Below are positions 26,808 through 35,351 of a stretch of DNA of 64,000 bases, piece after piece. Within the stretch, counting starts at the first letter, position 1. Every line of letters begins with the position of its first letter. This DNA is from Comamonadaceae bacterium PBBC1 (GTDB lineage Bacteria; Pseudomonadota; Gammaproteobacteria; Burkholderiales; Burkholderiaceae_C). Location: assembly GCA_002256145.1 (NCBI GenBank), contig NKIP01000008.1:105502-169501 (forward strand), given 5' to 3'. The position numbers and the translations under genes are program-made. Under the pieces are notes generated by a model. It did no database searches. It saw only the letters and a program-made list of their open reading frames with translations, and was not told where the DNA came from.

Positions 26808-27752
26808 TCAAATGGGCGGTGATGGCTTGTGTTTGTACAAAGACTGCTCCTCGATGATTTGCCGGATGATGGCCCGCGCATGGTCTTCGGTGATGTTGTA
26901 TTCGGTGCGAAGGTGCTCGATGGTCCGCTTTTCTTGCTCATCCAGGTGACCGTCTTTGAGCACTTCCTCGACCTCGGTGGTGAACTCGATTTCTTGGGTG
27001 CGCACCCGTGAAACAAAAGCCGATGCCACGATACCAGTGAGCAAGGCCACGGTGAACACCCCCGACAAGGCGGTGAACGACCCGATGACCTTGCCCCAGG
27101 CCGACAAGGGGGTCACATCGCCATAACCCACTGTGGTGATGGTGATGATGGACCACCACATGGCCTGTGGAATGGTGCCAAACTGCTCGGCTTGCAAGTC
27201 GTGTTCGGCAAAGTGCATCAGGCATGCGGTAAAAAGGATGGTGATGGCCAGCAGATAAAGGGCCGAGATGAAGGCCCCTCTTTCGGCATAGATGGACGCC
27301 ATCAAATCTTCCAAGGCCGTGGAGTAATGCGACAGCTTCAAAATGCGCATGACCCGCATCACGCGCAAAAAGCGCAAGTCCAGGCCCGGCACCAAGGCCT
27401 GTAAAAAAAAGGGCAAGACGGCCAGCAAATCGACCAGTCCGTGAAAGCTCAGCACATACCCGATGCGGCGGCGACGGACACTGTGAAGGGCGTGTTGTCG
27501 TTCTGCTGCCGTCCAGATCCTCAGCAGGTATTCCACAGTGAAAAAAAGCACCGACAGTGCATCAAAAATCGCCAATACCCGGCCATACCGCGCTTCGATG
27601 GACGGCACCGATTCCAGCACCACCGCCACCACATTGCCCAGCACAATCAAGGTCAACACCCAAGAAAACAGCCAGGCTGCTTGGCGGTGTTCGTGGCTCT
27701 GGTTTTCCAGGATTTGAAAAAGACGTCGCCGCAGCGAGGCAGGTGAATTCAT
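26808..27752 (-). CDS. Voltage-gated potassium channel family protein
   Basis: 314 residues. Six transmembrane segments can be traced. The S4 segment LRFLRVMRVMRILKLSHYS has regularly spaced arginines, and the pore carries the K+ selectivity filter TITTVGYGD. A C-terminal cytoplasmic helical region (EVEEVLKDGHLDEQEKRTIEH) resembles that in bacterial Kv/ion transporters. The start was set at ATG 27752, preceded by GGAGG at good spacing; the frame opens nine codons earlier. It is divergent from the first fcc operon. Confidence 0.9.
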   Translation of the reverse strand: MNSPASLRRRLFQILENQSHEHRQAAWLFSWVLTLIVLGNVVAVVLESVPSIEARYGRVLAIFDALSVLFFTVEYLLRIWTAAERQHALHSVRRRRIGYVLSFHGLVDLLAVLPFFLQALVPGLDLRFLRVMRVMRILKLSHYSTALEDLMASIYAERGAFISALYLLAITILFTACLMHFAEHDLQAEQFGTIPQAMWWSIITITTVGYGDVTPLSAWGKVIGSFTALSGVFTVALLTGIVASAFVSRVRTQEIEFTTEVEEVLKDGHLDEQEKRTIEHLRTEYNITEDHARAIIRQIIEEQSLYKHKPSPPI

Positions 27753-27850
27753 GGTCAGACCTCCAGTGTCGCAGTCCATCAGTTTGCATCCCAGTGCAAG
27801 ACTGGCGCAGGGTATTTGCAGGAAGACGAACGGTGCTTTCCTGTGTTTAC

Positions 27851-27864
27851 TTGATTCAAATCAA
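27851..27864. promoter_or_regulatory. Fnr/Anr-type box upstream of fccAB1
   Basis: TTGAT-TCAA-ATCAA is a perfect Fnr-type dyad centred about 70 bases before the cytochrome gene at 27927. The identical 14-mer recurs at 38571-38584. The Crp/Fnr regulator encoded at 37095 has the matching recognition helix. Confidence 0.7.
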
Positions 27865-27866
27865 TC

Positions 27867-27888
27867 AATATAAGCTGTAACTTAAGAA
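27867..27888. promoter_or_regulatory. Weak copy of the 8-6-8 sulfur operator
   Basis: AATATAAG, six bases, CTTAAGAA. The left half matches the consensus of the other sites and the right half matches only its first four bases. It lies right after the Fnr-type box and 38 bases before the cytochrome gene. Confidence 0.4.
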
Positions 27889-27926
27889 AATTAACCAATA
27901 CGACAATTTTCACAAAAAGGATAAAT

Positions 27927-28235
27927 ATGTTCAAAAGAACGTTGCTGTTGGGGGCCATGGCTGCCGGGTGGTTGCTGACGCCTGCGCTGGGCCAAGCGCA
28001 GTTTGTGGCCAACGATGCCCGTCTGCTGGCCTCGGGCTGTTTTCAGTGCCACGGCACCAACGGCAAAAGTGGCGCTTTCGACGCTTTGGCAGGTGATGGC
28101 AAGTTGGACATGCTCAACAAGCTCAACGACATGCGCAAAAAATCAGCAGGCTCCAGCATCATGGTGCCTCACGCGCGTGGCTACACCTCTGAGCAATTGA
28201 ACATGATTGCCGATTACTTTTCAAAACAAAAATAA
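27927..28235 (+). CDS. Cytochrome c subunit of flavocytochrome c sulfide dehydrogenase, copy 1
   Basis: 102 residues. A signal peptide (FKRTLLLGAMAAGWLLTPALGQA) leads to the periplasm. One haem motif is present (CFQCH), with a downstream methionine (IMVPHARGY) as likely axial ligand. It is followed after nine bases by fccB copy 1, with which it should form a sulfide-oxidising heterodimer that passes electrons to soluble cytochromes. A close paralogue with the motif CSGCH is at 31812. Gene names soxE or fccA are both used for such proteins. Confidence 0.88.
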   Translation: MFKRTLLLGAMAAGWLLTPALGQAQFVANDARLLASGCFQCHGTNGKSGAFDALAGDGKLDMLNKLNDMRKKSAGSSIMVPHARGYTSEQLNMIADYFSKQK

Positions 28236-28244
28236 GGTGCATCC

Positions 28245-29579
28245 ATGACCTCCCCATTTGAATTTTCTTTGTCTCGTCGTCATCTTCTGGCCAGCTTGGG
28301 CGCTGGAGCTGTGTGTGCCACCACATTCCCTGCGTTTGGTTTGACCGCACCCGTTCAAAAAATTGTGGTCATCGGTGGCGGCATGGCCGGTGCGACGGTT
28401 GCCAAATACCTGCGCTTGTGGAGCAACAAGGCTGTCGAGGTCACCATCGTCGAGCCCTCAACGACCTATGTGTCGAACATCATGAGCAATTTGGTGGTGA
28501 CGGGTCAGTATGAACCAGCCTTGCTCAATTACAACTGGAGCAACCTGATCAAAAACCACGGCATTAAACTGGTCAAAGGTTCGGTCAGTCAGGTGACGGC
28601 CAATGGCTCAGGCTGGAGCGTGAGTGTCACCGGTGTGGCCGCTCCCTTGCTTTGCGACCGCGTGGTGGTGGCACCGGGCATCAGTTTTGATCCGGTGCTG
28701 GACAATATCGCTCAGCCTGTGGCTGTTTTGCACGCGTGGCAGGCAGGGCCACAAACCACGCAATTGCGCGATTTGCTGGCGGCATTGCCGCCCACAGGCA
28801 CTTTGGTCATGACCATCCCGCCAGCACCCTATCGCTGCCCCCCTGGCCCTTATGAGAGGGCTTGCGTGATCGCCGATTATTTGAAGCGCAACAAGCCGGG
28901 TGCCCGCATTGTTGTGCTGGACGCCAACCCCGATGTCATGGCCGAGCCTGCTAACTTTAAAAATGCTTTCAGCACTTTGTATGGGGCCAATCTGGTTTAC
29001 TTGCCCGGTCGAAAAGTCAAATATGTCACCTCAGGCATCAGTCCTTACAGTGGAAAAGTGACGGTAGACATTGTCGGAACCGGTTTTGTGGAAGAGTATT
29101 CGGGTGACTTGCTCAACATCATTCCGACGCAAAGAGCCGGCGCGATTGCACAAATACTGGGGCTTTGCGACAGCACGGGTTTTGCCCCCGTGAATGGGGT
29201 CTCATTTGAAAGCACGCTGCGCCCGGGCATTCACGTCATTGGTGATGCCGCGAAAACATCTCTGCCCAAAGCCGGTCACGTTGGCAACCAGGGAGCCAAA
29301 ATCTGCGCCGATGCGATGTTGCGCATCTTGTCCAACCAAGCACCCTACGCCACGCCCACCGCCAATTCGGCCTGCTATTCACCCCTGAGCAGCACCGTGG
29401 CTTCTTGGCTCACGGCCGTTTACCAATATGAACAACAACCTGACAGCAGCTGGAAGTACGTGGCCAGGGACCAAATCAGCACCACGACCGGCCCCACAGA
29501 AGCGGCCAGCGCCAGCACAGGCAATTTCACCAAAATGAACACTTGGTACAAAACCCTGATGACCGAAACCTATTCTTGA
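28245..29579 (+). CDS. fccB: Flavocytochrome c sulfide dehydrogenase flavoprotein, divergent copy 1
   Basis: 444 residues. A Tat-like signal (SRRHLLASLGAGAVCATT) is followed by the FAD-binding KIVVIGGGMAGATVAKYL. The conserved YRCPPGPYERAC and ANSACYSP carry the cysteines expected to form the active-site disulfide. But where FccB has the cysteine that covalently holds FAD (FISCPLSN in copy 2), this copy reads YVSNIMSN, with asparagine at residue 78. FAD is therefore probably bound non-covalently, or the substrate differs. It follows its cytochrome partner by nine bases and ends at a strong hairpin. Confidence 0.88.
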   Translation: MTSPFEFSLSRRHLLASLGAGAVCATTFPAFGLTAPVQKIVVIGGGMAGATVAKYLRLWSNKAVEVTIVEPSTTYVSNIMSNLVVTGQYEPALLNYNWSNLIKNHGIKLVKGSVSQVTANGSGWSVSVTGVAAPLLCDRVVVAPGISFDPVLDNIAQPVAVLHAWQAGPQTTQLRDLLAALPPTGTLVMTIPPAPYRCPPGPYERACVIADYLKRNKPGARIVVLDANPDVMAEPANFKNAFSTLYGANLVYLPGRKVKYVTSGISPYSGKVTVDIVGTGFVEEYSGDLLNIIPTQRAGAIAQILGLCDSTGFAPVNGVSFESTLRPGIHVIGDAAKTSLPKAGHVGNQGAKICADAMLRILSNQAPYATPTANSACYSPLSSTVASWLTAVYQYEQQPDSSWKYVARDQISTTTGPTEAASASTGNFTKMNTWYKTLMTETYS

Positions 29580-29591
29580 GGGTCGGTGTTT

Positions 29592-29622
29592 CGTCAAACC
29601 GCCATGAGGTGGCGGTTTGACG
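29592..29622 (+). terminator. Hairpin downstream of fccB copy 1
   Basis: CGTCAAACCGCCA, five bases, TGGCGGTTTGACG: a perfect 13-bp stem starting 13 bases after the stop codon. It is not followed by a clear T-run, so it may work together with the next hairpin. Confidence 0.65.
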
Positions 29623-29640
29623 GGTTTCAAACGCCCATAA

Positions 29641-29674
29641 AAAAACACCCAGCACGCGAGTGCTGGGTGTTTTT
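29641..29674. terminator. Bidirectional Rho-independent terminator
   Basis: AAAAACACCCAGCAC, GCGA, GTGCTGGGTGTTTTT: a 15-bp stem with A-run and T-run on either side. It separates fccAB1 from the convergent tRNA-Lys gene and can serve both. Confidence 0.9.
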
Positions 29675-29684
29675 AGTTTGTGAG

Positions 29685-29760
29685 TGGTGGGACCAGCGGG
29701 GGTCGAACCCACGACAAACGGATTAAAAGTCCGCTGCTCTACCAACTGAGCTATGGTCCC
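29685..29760 (-). tRNA. tRNA-Lys (anticodon TTT)
   Basis: A 76-base cloverleaf with GGGACCA/TGGTCCC acceptor stem, D arm AGCTCAGTTGGTAGAGC, anticodon loop CTTTTAA (TTT), T arm GTGGGTTCGACCCCC, and encoded CCA. All canonical positions are present. Confidence 0.97.
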
Positions 29761-29902
29761 ACATCAAGCCCTCTATTATAGTATGCCTTGAAGGCAAAAT
29801 TGGGAACTTGTCTATTTTTTGCTTGGCTTGGCCCTGAGTGCGTGCCATGTCTGACTCCATCCACTCAAAGCCCCCTTTTTTTCACATCAGGACGCCCCTT
29901 AC

Positions 29903-30787
29903 ATGCTCAATTTTTCTGCAGTGTCGGCCAAGCCTTGGGTCCATGGTTTTTTTGACCCCGCCACTTGGACCGTCACCTACGTGGTGCATGCGCCCGACAG
30001 CAAAGTTTGTGCCATCATTGATTCGGTGTTGGATTACGACCCGAAGTCCGGTCGCACCAGCACAGCCACGGCCGATCGGCTCATCGACTTTGTGCGCGAG
30101 CGGGGTTTGCAGGTGGCCTGGATTTTGGAAACCCACGCTCATGCAGACCATTTGAGCGCGGCCCCTTATTTGAAAGCCCAGTTGGGTGGCCGCATGGCCA
30201 TGGGCGCTTGCATCACGGCGGTGCAAAAAGTGTTCAAGGGCATTTTTAACCTTGAGCCAGATTTTGCGGTGGATGGCCGCCAGTTTGACCATCTGCTGGC
30301 CGATGGCGATACTTTGGACTTGGGTGATGTGTCATTGCGTGCGCTGTCGGTGCCGGGTCACACACCGGCATGCATGGCTTATCAGGTGGGCGATGCGGTG
30401 TTTGTGGGTGACACCTTGTTCATGCCCGATGTGGGTTCGGCGCGTTGTGATTTCCCCGGAGGCAATGCCCAAAATTTGTACGCTTCGGTTCAAAAAATTC
30501 TGAGTCTGCCACCTGAAACGCGCTTGTTCATGTGCCACGACTACCCGCCAGAGGGGCGTGAGGTGCAGTTCGAGACCACGGTGGCAGCCCAGCGTGCGGC
30601 CAATATCCACCTCAAGGACGGCACCAGTGAAGCCGATTTTGTGCGCATGCGAAGCACCCGAGATGCCACACTGGCCATGCCCGTGTTGATTTTGCCGGCG
30701 GTGCAGATCAACATTCGGGCTGGGGAGTTGCCACCACCCGAAGCCAATGGGGTCGCCTATCTCAAAATCCCCTTGAACGCCCTTTGA
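29903..30787 (+). CDS. MBL-fold persulfide dioxygenase-like protein (ETHE1/Blh type), copy 1
   Basis: 294 residues. The metallo-beta-lactamase motif ETHAHADHLSAAPYL gives H78, H80, D82 and H83. GHTPACMAY, FVGDTLFMPD and LFMCHDYPP provide the remaining ligands. ETHE1-type enzymes use one iron to oxidise glutathione persulfide to sulfite. The DSVLDYDPKSGRT phrase near the N-terminus is typical of the longer bacterial subgroup. A second copy is encoded at 48430. Its position between two fcc modules and next to an ArsR regulator supports a role in sulfide-derived persulfide removal. Confidence 0.88.
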   Translation: MLNFSAVSAKPWVHGFFDPATWTVTYVVHAPDSKVCAIIDSVLDYDPKSGRTSTATADRLIDFVRERGLQVAWILETHAHADHLSAAPYLKAQLGGRMAMGACITAVQKVFKGIFNLEPDFAVDGRQFDHLLADGDTLDLGDVSLRALSVPGHTPACMAYQVGDAVFVGDTLFMPDVGSARCDFPGGNAQNLYASVQKILSLPPETRLFMCHDYPPEGREVQFETTVAAQRAANIHLKDGTSEADFVRMRSTRDATLAMPVLILPAVQINIRAGELPPPEANGVAYLKIPLNAL

Positions 30788-30941
30788 TGCTTTGGCCATT
30801 GCACGGCCCAAAGGGCGTGCTTTAGCTCGATCTGTGTATAAGCAAAGAACAAATTATTCCTTGGTAATGCTGCAAAATTGTTGACAATGCCTTCATTTAC
30901 CAGTCTGACTGATTCCTGCCCCCCTGATTGAAAATACAAGC

Positions 30942-31265
30942 ATGGCCAAAACAACACAAGACCAAGCCCTGACCGAGTCGGACGAGGTGTTTGAAAAAGC
31001 TGCCGAGGTGTTTCGCGTCATGTCCGCGCCCATGCGTCTGCGCATCATCAGCGCACTGTGCAATGGCGAAAAAAACGTCGGGGAGTTGCTCTCTGAGATC
31101 GACACCACCCAGCCCAACATGTCGCAACACTTGAACACACTCTACCAAGCCGGCGTGCTGGGCAAGCGTCGAGAAGGCGTACAAATTTACTACCGCATCA
31201 TCAATGACCGGGTCGTCACGTTGTGCCGTGCTGTGTGCGTACAAATCGCCAGCGAGACCGATTGA
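30942..31265 (+). CDS. ArsR-family regulator, candidate sulfide/persulfide sensor
   Basis: 107 residues, a compact winged helix: RVMSAPMRLRIISALCNGEK, then the recognition part TTQPNMSQHLNTLYQAGVLG and the wing REGVQIYYRI. Cysteines are C40 in helix 2 and C95 and C99 near the C-terminus. BigR/SqrR/YgaV-type persulfide sensors use a pair of similarly placed cysteines to form a sulfur bridge, so the sequence and the sulfur context fit that role; the spacing (55 or 59 residues) is shorter than I recall for SqrR. Its operator may be the 8-6-8 inverted repeat found before several sulfur genes. Confidence 0.85.
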   Translation: MAKTTQDQALTESDEVFEKAAEVFRVMSAPMRLRIISALCNGEKNVGELLSEIDTTQPNMSQHLNTLYQAGVLGKRREGVQIYYRIINDRVVTLCRAVCVQIASETD

Positions 31266-31350
31266 AAGAACAGCGTCAGTTTCGAGCCGGGTTTTCACGG
31301 GCACGCATAGGACCATGATCCGGCTAATATTCATCTATAAGGAGTCACGA

Positions 31351-31761
31351 ATGAAACGTCATCTGTTGCTGGCCAGTGCTTTGCTGGCCTGCACCCTGTC
31401 CTGGGCAGAAATCAAAGTGGTTTATCACCTGAGCGAGGGCATACCGCAGGCTTCGCGTGCCATTGGCAACATCCGCAACCACTTGGCGGCTGACCCGACC
31501 GCCAAAATCGTGGTGGTCACCCATGGGCTGGGCATCGACTTTTTGCTTGACGGTGCCACCAACCAGATGGACCAGCCATTTTCTGGCAGTGTCAGTGATC
31601 TGGTTAGTAAAGGCGTGGAGTTCCGTGTGTGCAACAACACCCTGGTGTCACGCAAAATTTCAGCCGACAAGCTGCTGATGGAAGCCAAAGTCGTGCCATC
31701 CGGTGTGGCCGAAGTGGCCAAGCTGCAAGCCAACGAGAAATTTGTTTATTTGCGCCCCTGA
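31351..31761 (+). CDS. DsrE-family protein, exported
   Basis: 136 residues from ATG 31351, with AAGGAG nine bases upstream. The signal peptide is MKRHLLLASALLACTLSWA. The DsrE-like fold shows in IVVVTHGLGIDFLLDGA and VEFRVCNNTLVSRKI, where the single cysteine sits at the conserved site for carrying sulfane sulfur. It immediately precedes the second fcc module. Exported DsrE-like proteins are linked to sulfur transfer and thiosulfate or tetrathionate metabolism; the exact partner is not known. Confidence 0.85.
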   Translation: MKRHLLLASALLACTLSWAEIKVVYHLSEGIPQASRAIGNIRNHLAADPTAKIVVVTHGLGIDFLLDGATNQMDQPFSGSVSDLVSKGVEFRVCNNTLVSRKISADKLLMEAKVVPSGVAEVAKLQANEKFVYLRP

Positions 31762-31811
31762 TGGGCGTTGAGAAGTTCATTCGCCCCGACTGTTTTTTTC
31801 GAGGAAAACCC

Positions 31812-32117
31812 ATGAAGATTCAAAATGCTTTGACAGCGGCCGCCTTGGTCGCTCTGTCTGGCCTGGCCCAAGCCCAGGTCGATCCGCTGCACGTACGCAG
31901 TTGGGCCGCTTCTTGCTCAGGCTGCCACGGCACCGATGGCCGTGCTCAGCAGGGCATGGAGCCCCTGGCTGGTGCCAATAAAGACGACATGGTCAAGAAA
32001 ATGCTCGATTTCAAGGCCGGGCGCAAACCCGCCACCATCATGCATCAGCTGTCCAAAGGCTACTCGGACGAGCAAATCGTCGCCATTGCAGGCTACTTTG
32101 CCGCTCAAAAGAAATAA
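31812..32117 (+). CDS. fccA: Cytochrome c subunit of flavocytochrome c sulfide dehydrogenase, copy 2
   Basis: 101 residues from ATG 31812. A signal peptide (MKIQNALTAAALVALSGLAQA) is followed by the single haem motif CSGCH and, further on, IMHQLSKGYSDEQIVAIAGYF, which holds a methionine ligand candidate. It lies 11 bases upstream of the canonical fccB, with which it would form periplasmic sulfide dehydrogenase. It is about as long as copy 1 and clearly related. Confidence 0.9.
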   Translation: MKIQNALTAAALVALSGLAQAQVDPLHVRSWAASCSGCHGTDGRAQQGMEPLAGANKDDMVKKMLDFKAGRKPATIMHQLSKGYSDEQIVAIAGYFAAQKK

Positions 32118-32128
32118 GGAAAACCGCC

Positions 32129-33403
32129 ATGCAACGTCGTCATTTTTTGCAGACCGGCTCCGCTCTGGGTGCCATGGGTCTGGTTTCAGGTTGTGCCACC
32201 GTAGCTGGTGGCAGTGGCCCCAAAGTGGTGGTCATTGGTGGTGGGTACTCCGGTGCCACAGCCGCCAAATACCTTCGCATGTGGTCTGAGCACAAAATCC
32301 AGGTCACCTTGGTTGAGCCCAACGATGCTTTCATTTCTTGCCCCCTGTCCAACTTGGTGATCGGTGGCAGCAAGACCATTGCCGACATCACCACCCCCTA
32401 TGACAACCTGACCAAACGCCACGGGGTCAAGATTGTCAAGGACCGTGTCAACAGCATTGACGCCGACAAGCGCATCGTCAAATTGGCTGGCGGCACTGAG
32501 CTGGCCTATGACCGTCTGATCGTCTCGGCCGGTATCGACTTCATGTGGGAGAGCTTGCCCGGCATGAACAAGGCAGGGGCCAAAGACAAAGTCATGCACG
32601 CGTGGAAGGCTGGCGCACAAACCGTGACCCTGCGCAAGCAACTCGAAGCCATGCCTGATGGCGGCGTCTTCGCGATGTCCATTCCACTGGCCCCCTACCG
32701 CTGCCCTCCCGGCCCTTACGAGCGTGCTTGCCAGGTGGCTGAATACTTCATCAAGGCCAAGCCCAAAAGCAAGGTCTTGATTCTGGACGCCAACGACGAC
32801 GTCACCTCCAAAGGCCCCTTGTTCAAAAAAGCCTGGGCCGAGCGTTACAAAGGCATCGTGGAGTACCGTGGCAAACACAACGTGACCGATGTGGATGCGG
32901 CCACCAACACCTTGAAGTTCGAGTTCAACGACGACATCAAGGCCAGCGTGTTGAACGTGATTCCCAATATGCGAGCCGGTGACATCGCCGTCAACGCCGG
33001 TCTGGCCACGGCCAACAAGCGCTGGTGCGAAGTGGATTTCCTCACCTTCGAATCCAAGGCTGCCAAAAACGTGCACGTCTTGGGTGACTCGATTCAGATC
33101 GCGCCAGGCATGCCCAAGTCGGGCCATATGGCCAACCAACACGGCAAAACTTGTGCCGCTGCGGTAGTGGCTTTGCTGATGGGCAAACAAGTCAACCCCA
33201 TGCCCATCTACAACAACACTTGCTACAGTTTTGTCAGCTCGGAAGACGTGGTGCATGTGGCCAGCGTGCACAAGTACGACGCCGAGAAGAAGACCATGCT
33301 CACCGTGCCCGGCTCGGGCGGTGTGTCGAGCGCGGCCAACGAGCTCGAAGGTCGTTATGCCCAAGCCTGGGCACGCAACATCTGGGCCGACACACTGGCT
33401 TGA
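32129..33403 (+). CDS. fccB: Flavocytochrome c sulfide dehydrogenase flavoprotein, canonical copy 2
   Basis: 424 residues. The N-terminus has RRHFLQTGSALGAMGLVSGC, a Tat-like signal, then KVVVIGGGYSGATAAKYL. C71 in FISCPLSNLVIGG corresponds to the cysteine that binds FAD covalently in FccB. YRCPPGPYERAC and NNTCYSFVS carry the redox disulfide cysteines. It oxidises sulfide to sulfur or polysulfide in the periplasm and passes electrons through FccA. The operon dsrE-like/fccA/fccB ends at a strong terminator. Confidence 0.94.
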   Translation: MQRRHFLQTGSALGAMGLVSGCATVAGGSGPKVVVIGGGYSGATAAKYLRMWSEHKIQVTLVEPNDAFISCPLSNLVIGGSKTIADITTPYDNLTKRHGVKIVKDRVNSIDADKRIVKLAGGTELAYDRLIVSAGIDFMWESLPGMNKAGAKDKVMHAWKAGAQTVTLRKQLEAMPDGGVFAMSIPLAPYRCPPGPYERACQVAEYFIKAKPKSKVLILDANDDVTSKGPLFKKAWAERYKGIVEYRGKHNVTDVDAATNTLKFEFNDDIKASVLNVIPNMRAGDIAVNAGLATANKRWCEVDFLTFESKAAKNVHVLGDSIQIAPGMPKSGHMANQHGKTCAAAVVALLMGKQVNPMPIYNNTCYSFVSSEDVVHVASVHKYDAEKKTMLTVPGSGGVSSAANELEGRYAQAWARNIWADTLA

Positions 33404-33415
33404 TGGCGCTTGCCC

Positions 33416-33451
33416 AAAACGCCGCAGTCACCCGACTCGCGGCGTTTTTTT
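33416..33451 (+). terminator. Rho-independent terminator after fccB copy 2
   Basis: AAAACGCCGC and GCGGCGTTTT form a 10-bp stem with a 13-base loop, followed by more T residues. It starts 13 bases after the stop codon. Confidence 0.9.
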
Positions 33452-33503
33452 GCGGCAAATTTTTCTGAAAATTTCTCCCATGCGTACGATGTCGAGGTGG
33501 ATC

Positions 33504-34124
33504 ATGAACACACGCTTTACCCCTGGCCGTTGGGCCCCTGCTGTTTTGTTGCTCTGTGCAACTTGGTTATCACCATCAGCCATGGCGCAGGCCGACGAAG
33601 CCCGCGCCAAAAAAATCGTGGGCGGCTCCTGCTTTGTGTGCCACGGTGCCGAGGGGGAATCGTCCAGCGAAGTGTTTCCGCGCTTGGCCGGTCAGCACTG
33701 GGAATACACGGCCAAACAGCTCGAGAACTTCAAGTCTGGCAAACGCAAAAGCACCGCCATGGCTGACATGGTCGCCAAGCTCACCCCTGACGAAATGGCG
33801 GCTTTGGGCAAGTTCTTTGAAAAGCAAAAGGCGGAAGCTGAGCCGTCCAAAGACGCAGGCTTGGCGGCCGTGGGCAAATACATCTATCACAACGGCAACA
33901 AGTACAGTGGCTTGGCTGCATGTGCCAGTTGCCACGGTGCCGAGGCCAAAGGCACCACTGCGCTGCCGCGTCTGGCCGGTCAGTATTCGGGCTACACCGA
34001 AACCCAGCTCAAGCAGTTCAACCAGCGCGAGCGCACCAATGACAACGCCGTGATGCACGCCATCGCCAGCAAAATGTCGCCCCTGGAAATGGCCGCTGTG
34101 GCCGAGTACCTGAGCGGCAAATAA
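33504..34124 (+). CDS. Dihaem cytochrome c4-type protein
   Basis: 206 residues from ATG 33504, chosen because GAGGTGG lies just upstream; ATG 33480 would add eight residues. A signal peptide (WAPAVLLLCATWLSPSAMAQA) is followed by two similar domains. The first has CFVCH and FPRLAGQHWEYTAKQLENF; the second has CASCH and LPRLAGQYSGYTETQLKQF. This is the cytochrome c4 pattern. It could carry electrons from the sulfide dehydrogenases to a terminal oxidase. Confidence 0.93.
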   Translation: MNTRFTPGRWAPAVLLLCATWLSPSAMAQADEARAKKIVGGSCFVCHGAEGESSSEVFPRLAGQHWEYTAKQLENFKSGKRKSTAMADMVAKLTPDEMAALGKFFEKQKAEAEPSKDAGLAAVGKYIYHNGNKYSGLAACASCHGAEAKGTTALPRLAGQYSGYTETQLKQFNQRERTNDNAVMHAIASKMSPLEMAAVAEYLSGK

Positions 34125-34189
34125 GCGAGCCCCGTTGAGTTGTCCACCCCATGTGCATGGGCGCTTGCTTTGCGCCCAGTCTCACCTCG

Positions 34190-35287
34190 TTAGGGGAGTT
34201 TGAAACCCTCCGCTGGCAGGGTGGTCGTTTTGCCCAAGGCACCACCGTCCAACCAGTGGTCCGTCAGTCCTGCGCCCACCCACATGCCCACCAGACTCAG
34301 CCAGGCGGTCAGCGCAAAAATGGCACCGCCCGTCACACCTGCACCCACGGCGCAGCCGCCTGCCAGCATCGAGCCAAAGCCCATCAACACCGCGCCGCCA
34401 ATGTAGCGACGCATGCTGTAACCGTCTGAAAACCCCTCCAGCTTCCAGTCGCGGCCCAACAATGCCCCGATCAAGGAGCCGACAAACACACCCGGCATCA
34501 GGCCAAAGTCAAAGCCCAAGGCTGGTGCAGGCCAATGCAGCACCCGCATCAACCATTCAGCGGATGGACCGCTGAAAGTCAGGCCTTGAATCTGCACCGG
34601 GTCAAACGACTCGGCAGCTACCCATTGGCTAAAGCCCCAAGCCGCGGCCACCGACAAACCCGCACCCATGCCGCCCAGCCACATCCATACATTGCGTTGC
34701 GGGCTGCGCAGGGCAAAAAACAAGGCCGCAGCCAACCAGACGCCGCCCATGGCCAAGCCCGCCCAGTGGTTCATGCCCGTCAGGGCCAAGAGGTCACGTG
34801 GCGCACCGCCTTCGACCGTCCACCAGTTGCTGATGTGTGTGCGCAGCGGCGACAAAGCCCCGCCCAAAGCCGCTTGGGCCGTGACCGCAAAAATCAAGCC
34901 GGAGAGCAGGGCGCGCAAATTGCCATTGGCCGACAGCACCAGCAAACGGCTGGCACAGCCCCGTGTCATGACCATGCCCACGCCAAACAACAAACCGCCA
35001 ATCAAAGCGCCCGAGATGCTGCCCTTGGCCGAAATCTGCCGCGCACTGCCTGTGTCCAGCCAACCCAAAAGCACCATCAGCTGCACGCCAATGACCGCAG
35101 AAGAAAAGGCCAACAGCCAAACTGCCAGTTTGTCGCCAAAGCGGCGGTGCCAAAACTCAATGACCGCTGCCCGCAGGCAAAAGCGCGAGCGTTGCGCTAA
35201 AAATCCAAAAGACAAACCCAGCAGGCCACCCCCCGCAGCCAGCACGGTGCCTTGCCCATACGCCTCTAACCATTGCGCCATCGACAT
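34190..35287 (-). CDS. YeeE/YedE-family membrane transporter (thiosulfate/sulfur uptake, TsuA-like), copy 1
   Basis: 365 residues with about ten membrane segments. Conserved cysteines occur in QRSRFCLRAAVIEFW, TRGCASRLLVLSANGN and GGCAVGAGVTGG, as in the thiosulfate channel YeeE/TsuA. The start at ATG 35287 has GGAG at good spacing; ATG 35299 is an alternative. A perfect 8-6-8 dyad and an Fnr-type box lie upstream. It is the second of two tandem paralogues. It would bring thiosulfate or sulfane sulfur into the cytoplasm. Confidence 0.88.
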   Translation of the reverse strand: MSMAQWLEAYGQGTVLAAGGGLLGLSFGFLAQRSRFCLRAAVIEFWHRRFGDKLAVWLLAFSSAVIGVQLMVLLGWLDTGSARQISAKGSISGALIGGLLFGVGMVMTRGCASRLLVLSANGNLRALLSGLIFAVTAQAALGGALSPLRTHISNWWTVEGGAPRDLLALTGMNHWAGLAMGGVWLAAALFFALRSPQRNVWMWLGGMGAGLSVAAAWGFSQWVAAESFDPVQIQGLTFSGPSAEWLMRVLHWPAPALGFDFGLMPGVFVGSLIGALLGRDWKLEGFSDGYSMRRYIGGAVLMGFGSMLAGGCAVGAGVTGGAIFALTAWLSLVGMWVGAGLTDHWLDGGALGKTTTLPAEGFKLP

Positions 35288-35300
35288 GGTTTTCTCCATT

Positions 35301-35322
35301 CATATCAGTGATTGCTGATATG
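35301..35322. promoter_or_regulatory. Perfect 8-6-8 operator-like dyad before the YeeE copy 1 gene
   Basis: CATATCAG, six bases (TGATTG), CTGATATG. This is the best example of a motif found before several sulfur genes. It lies 14 bases upstream of the start codon, where a bound repressor would block transcription. Confidence 0.75.
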
Positions 35323-35351
35323 AAATGTACGCTTTAACCGGTAACGCCCAA

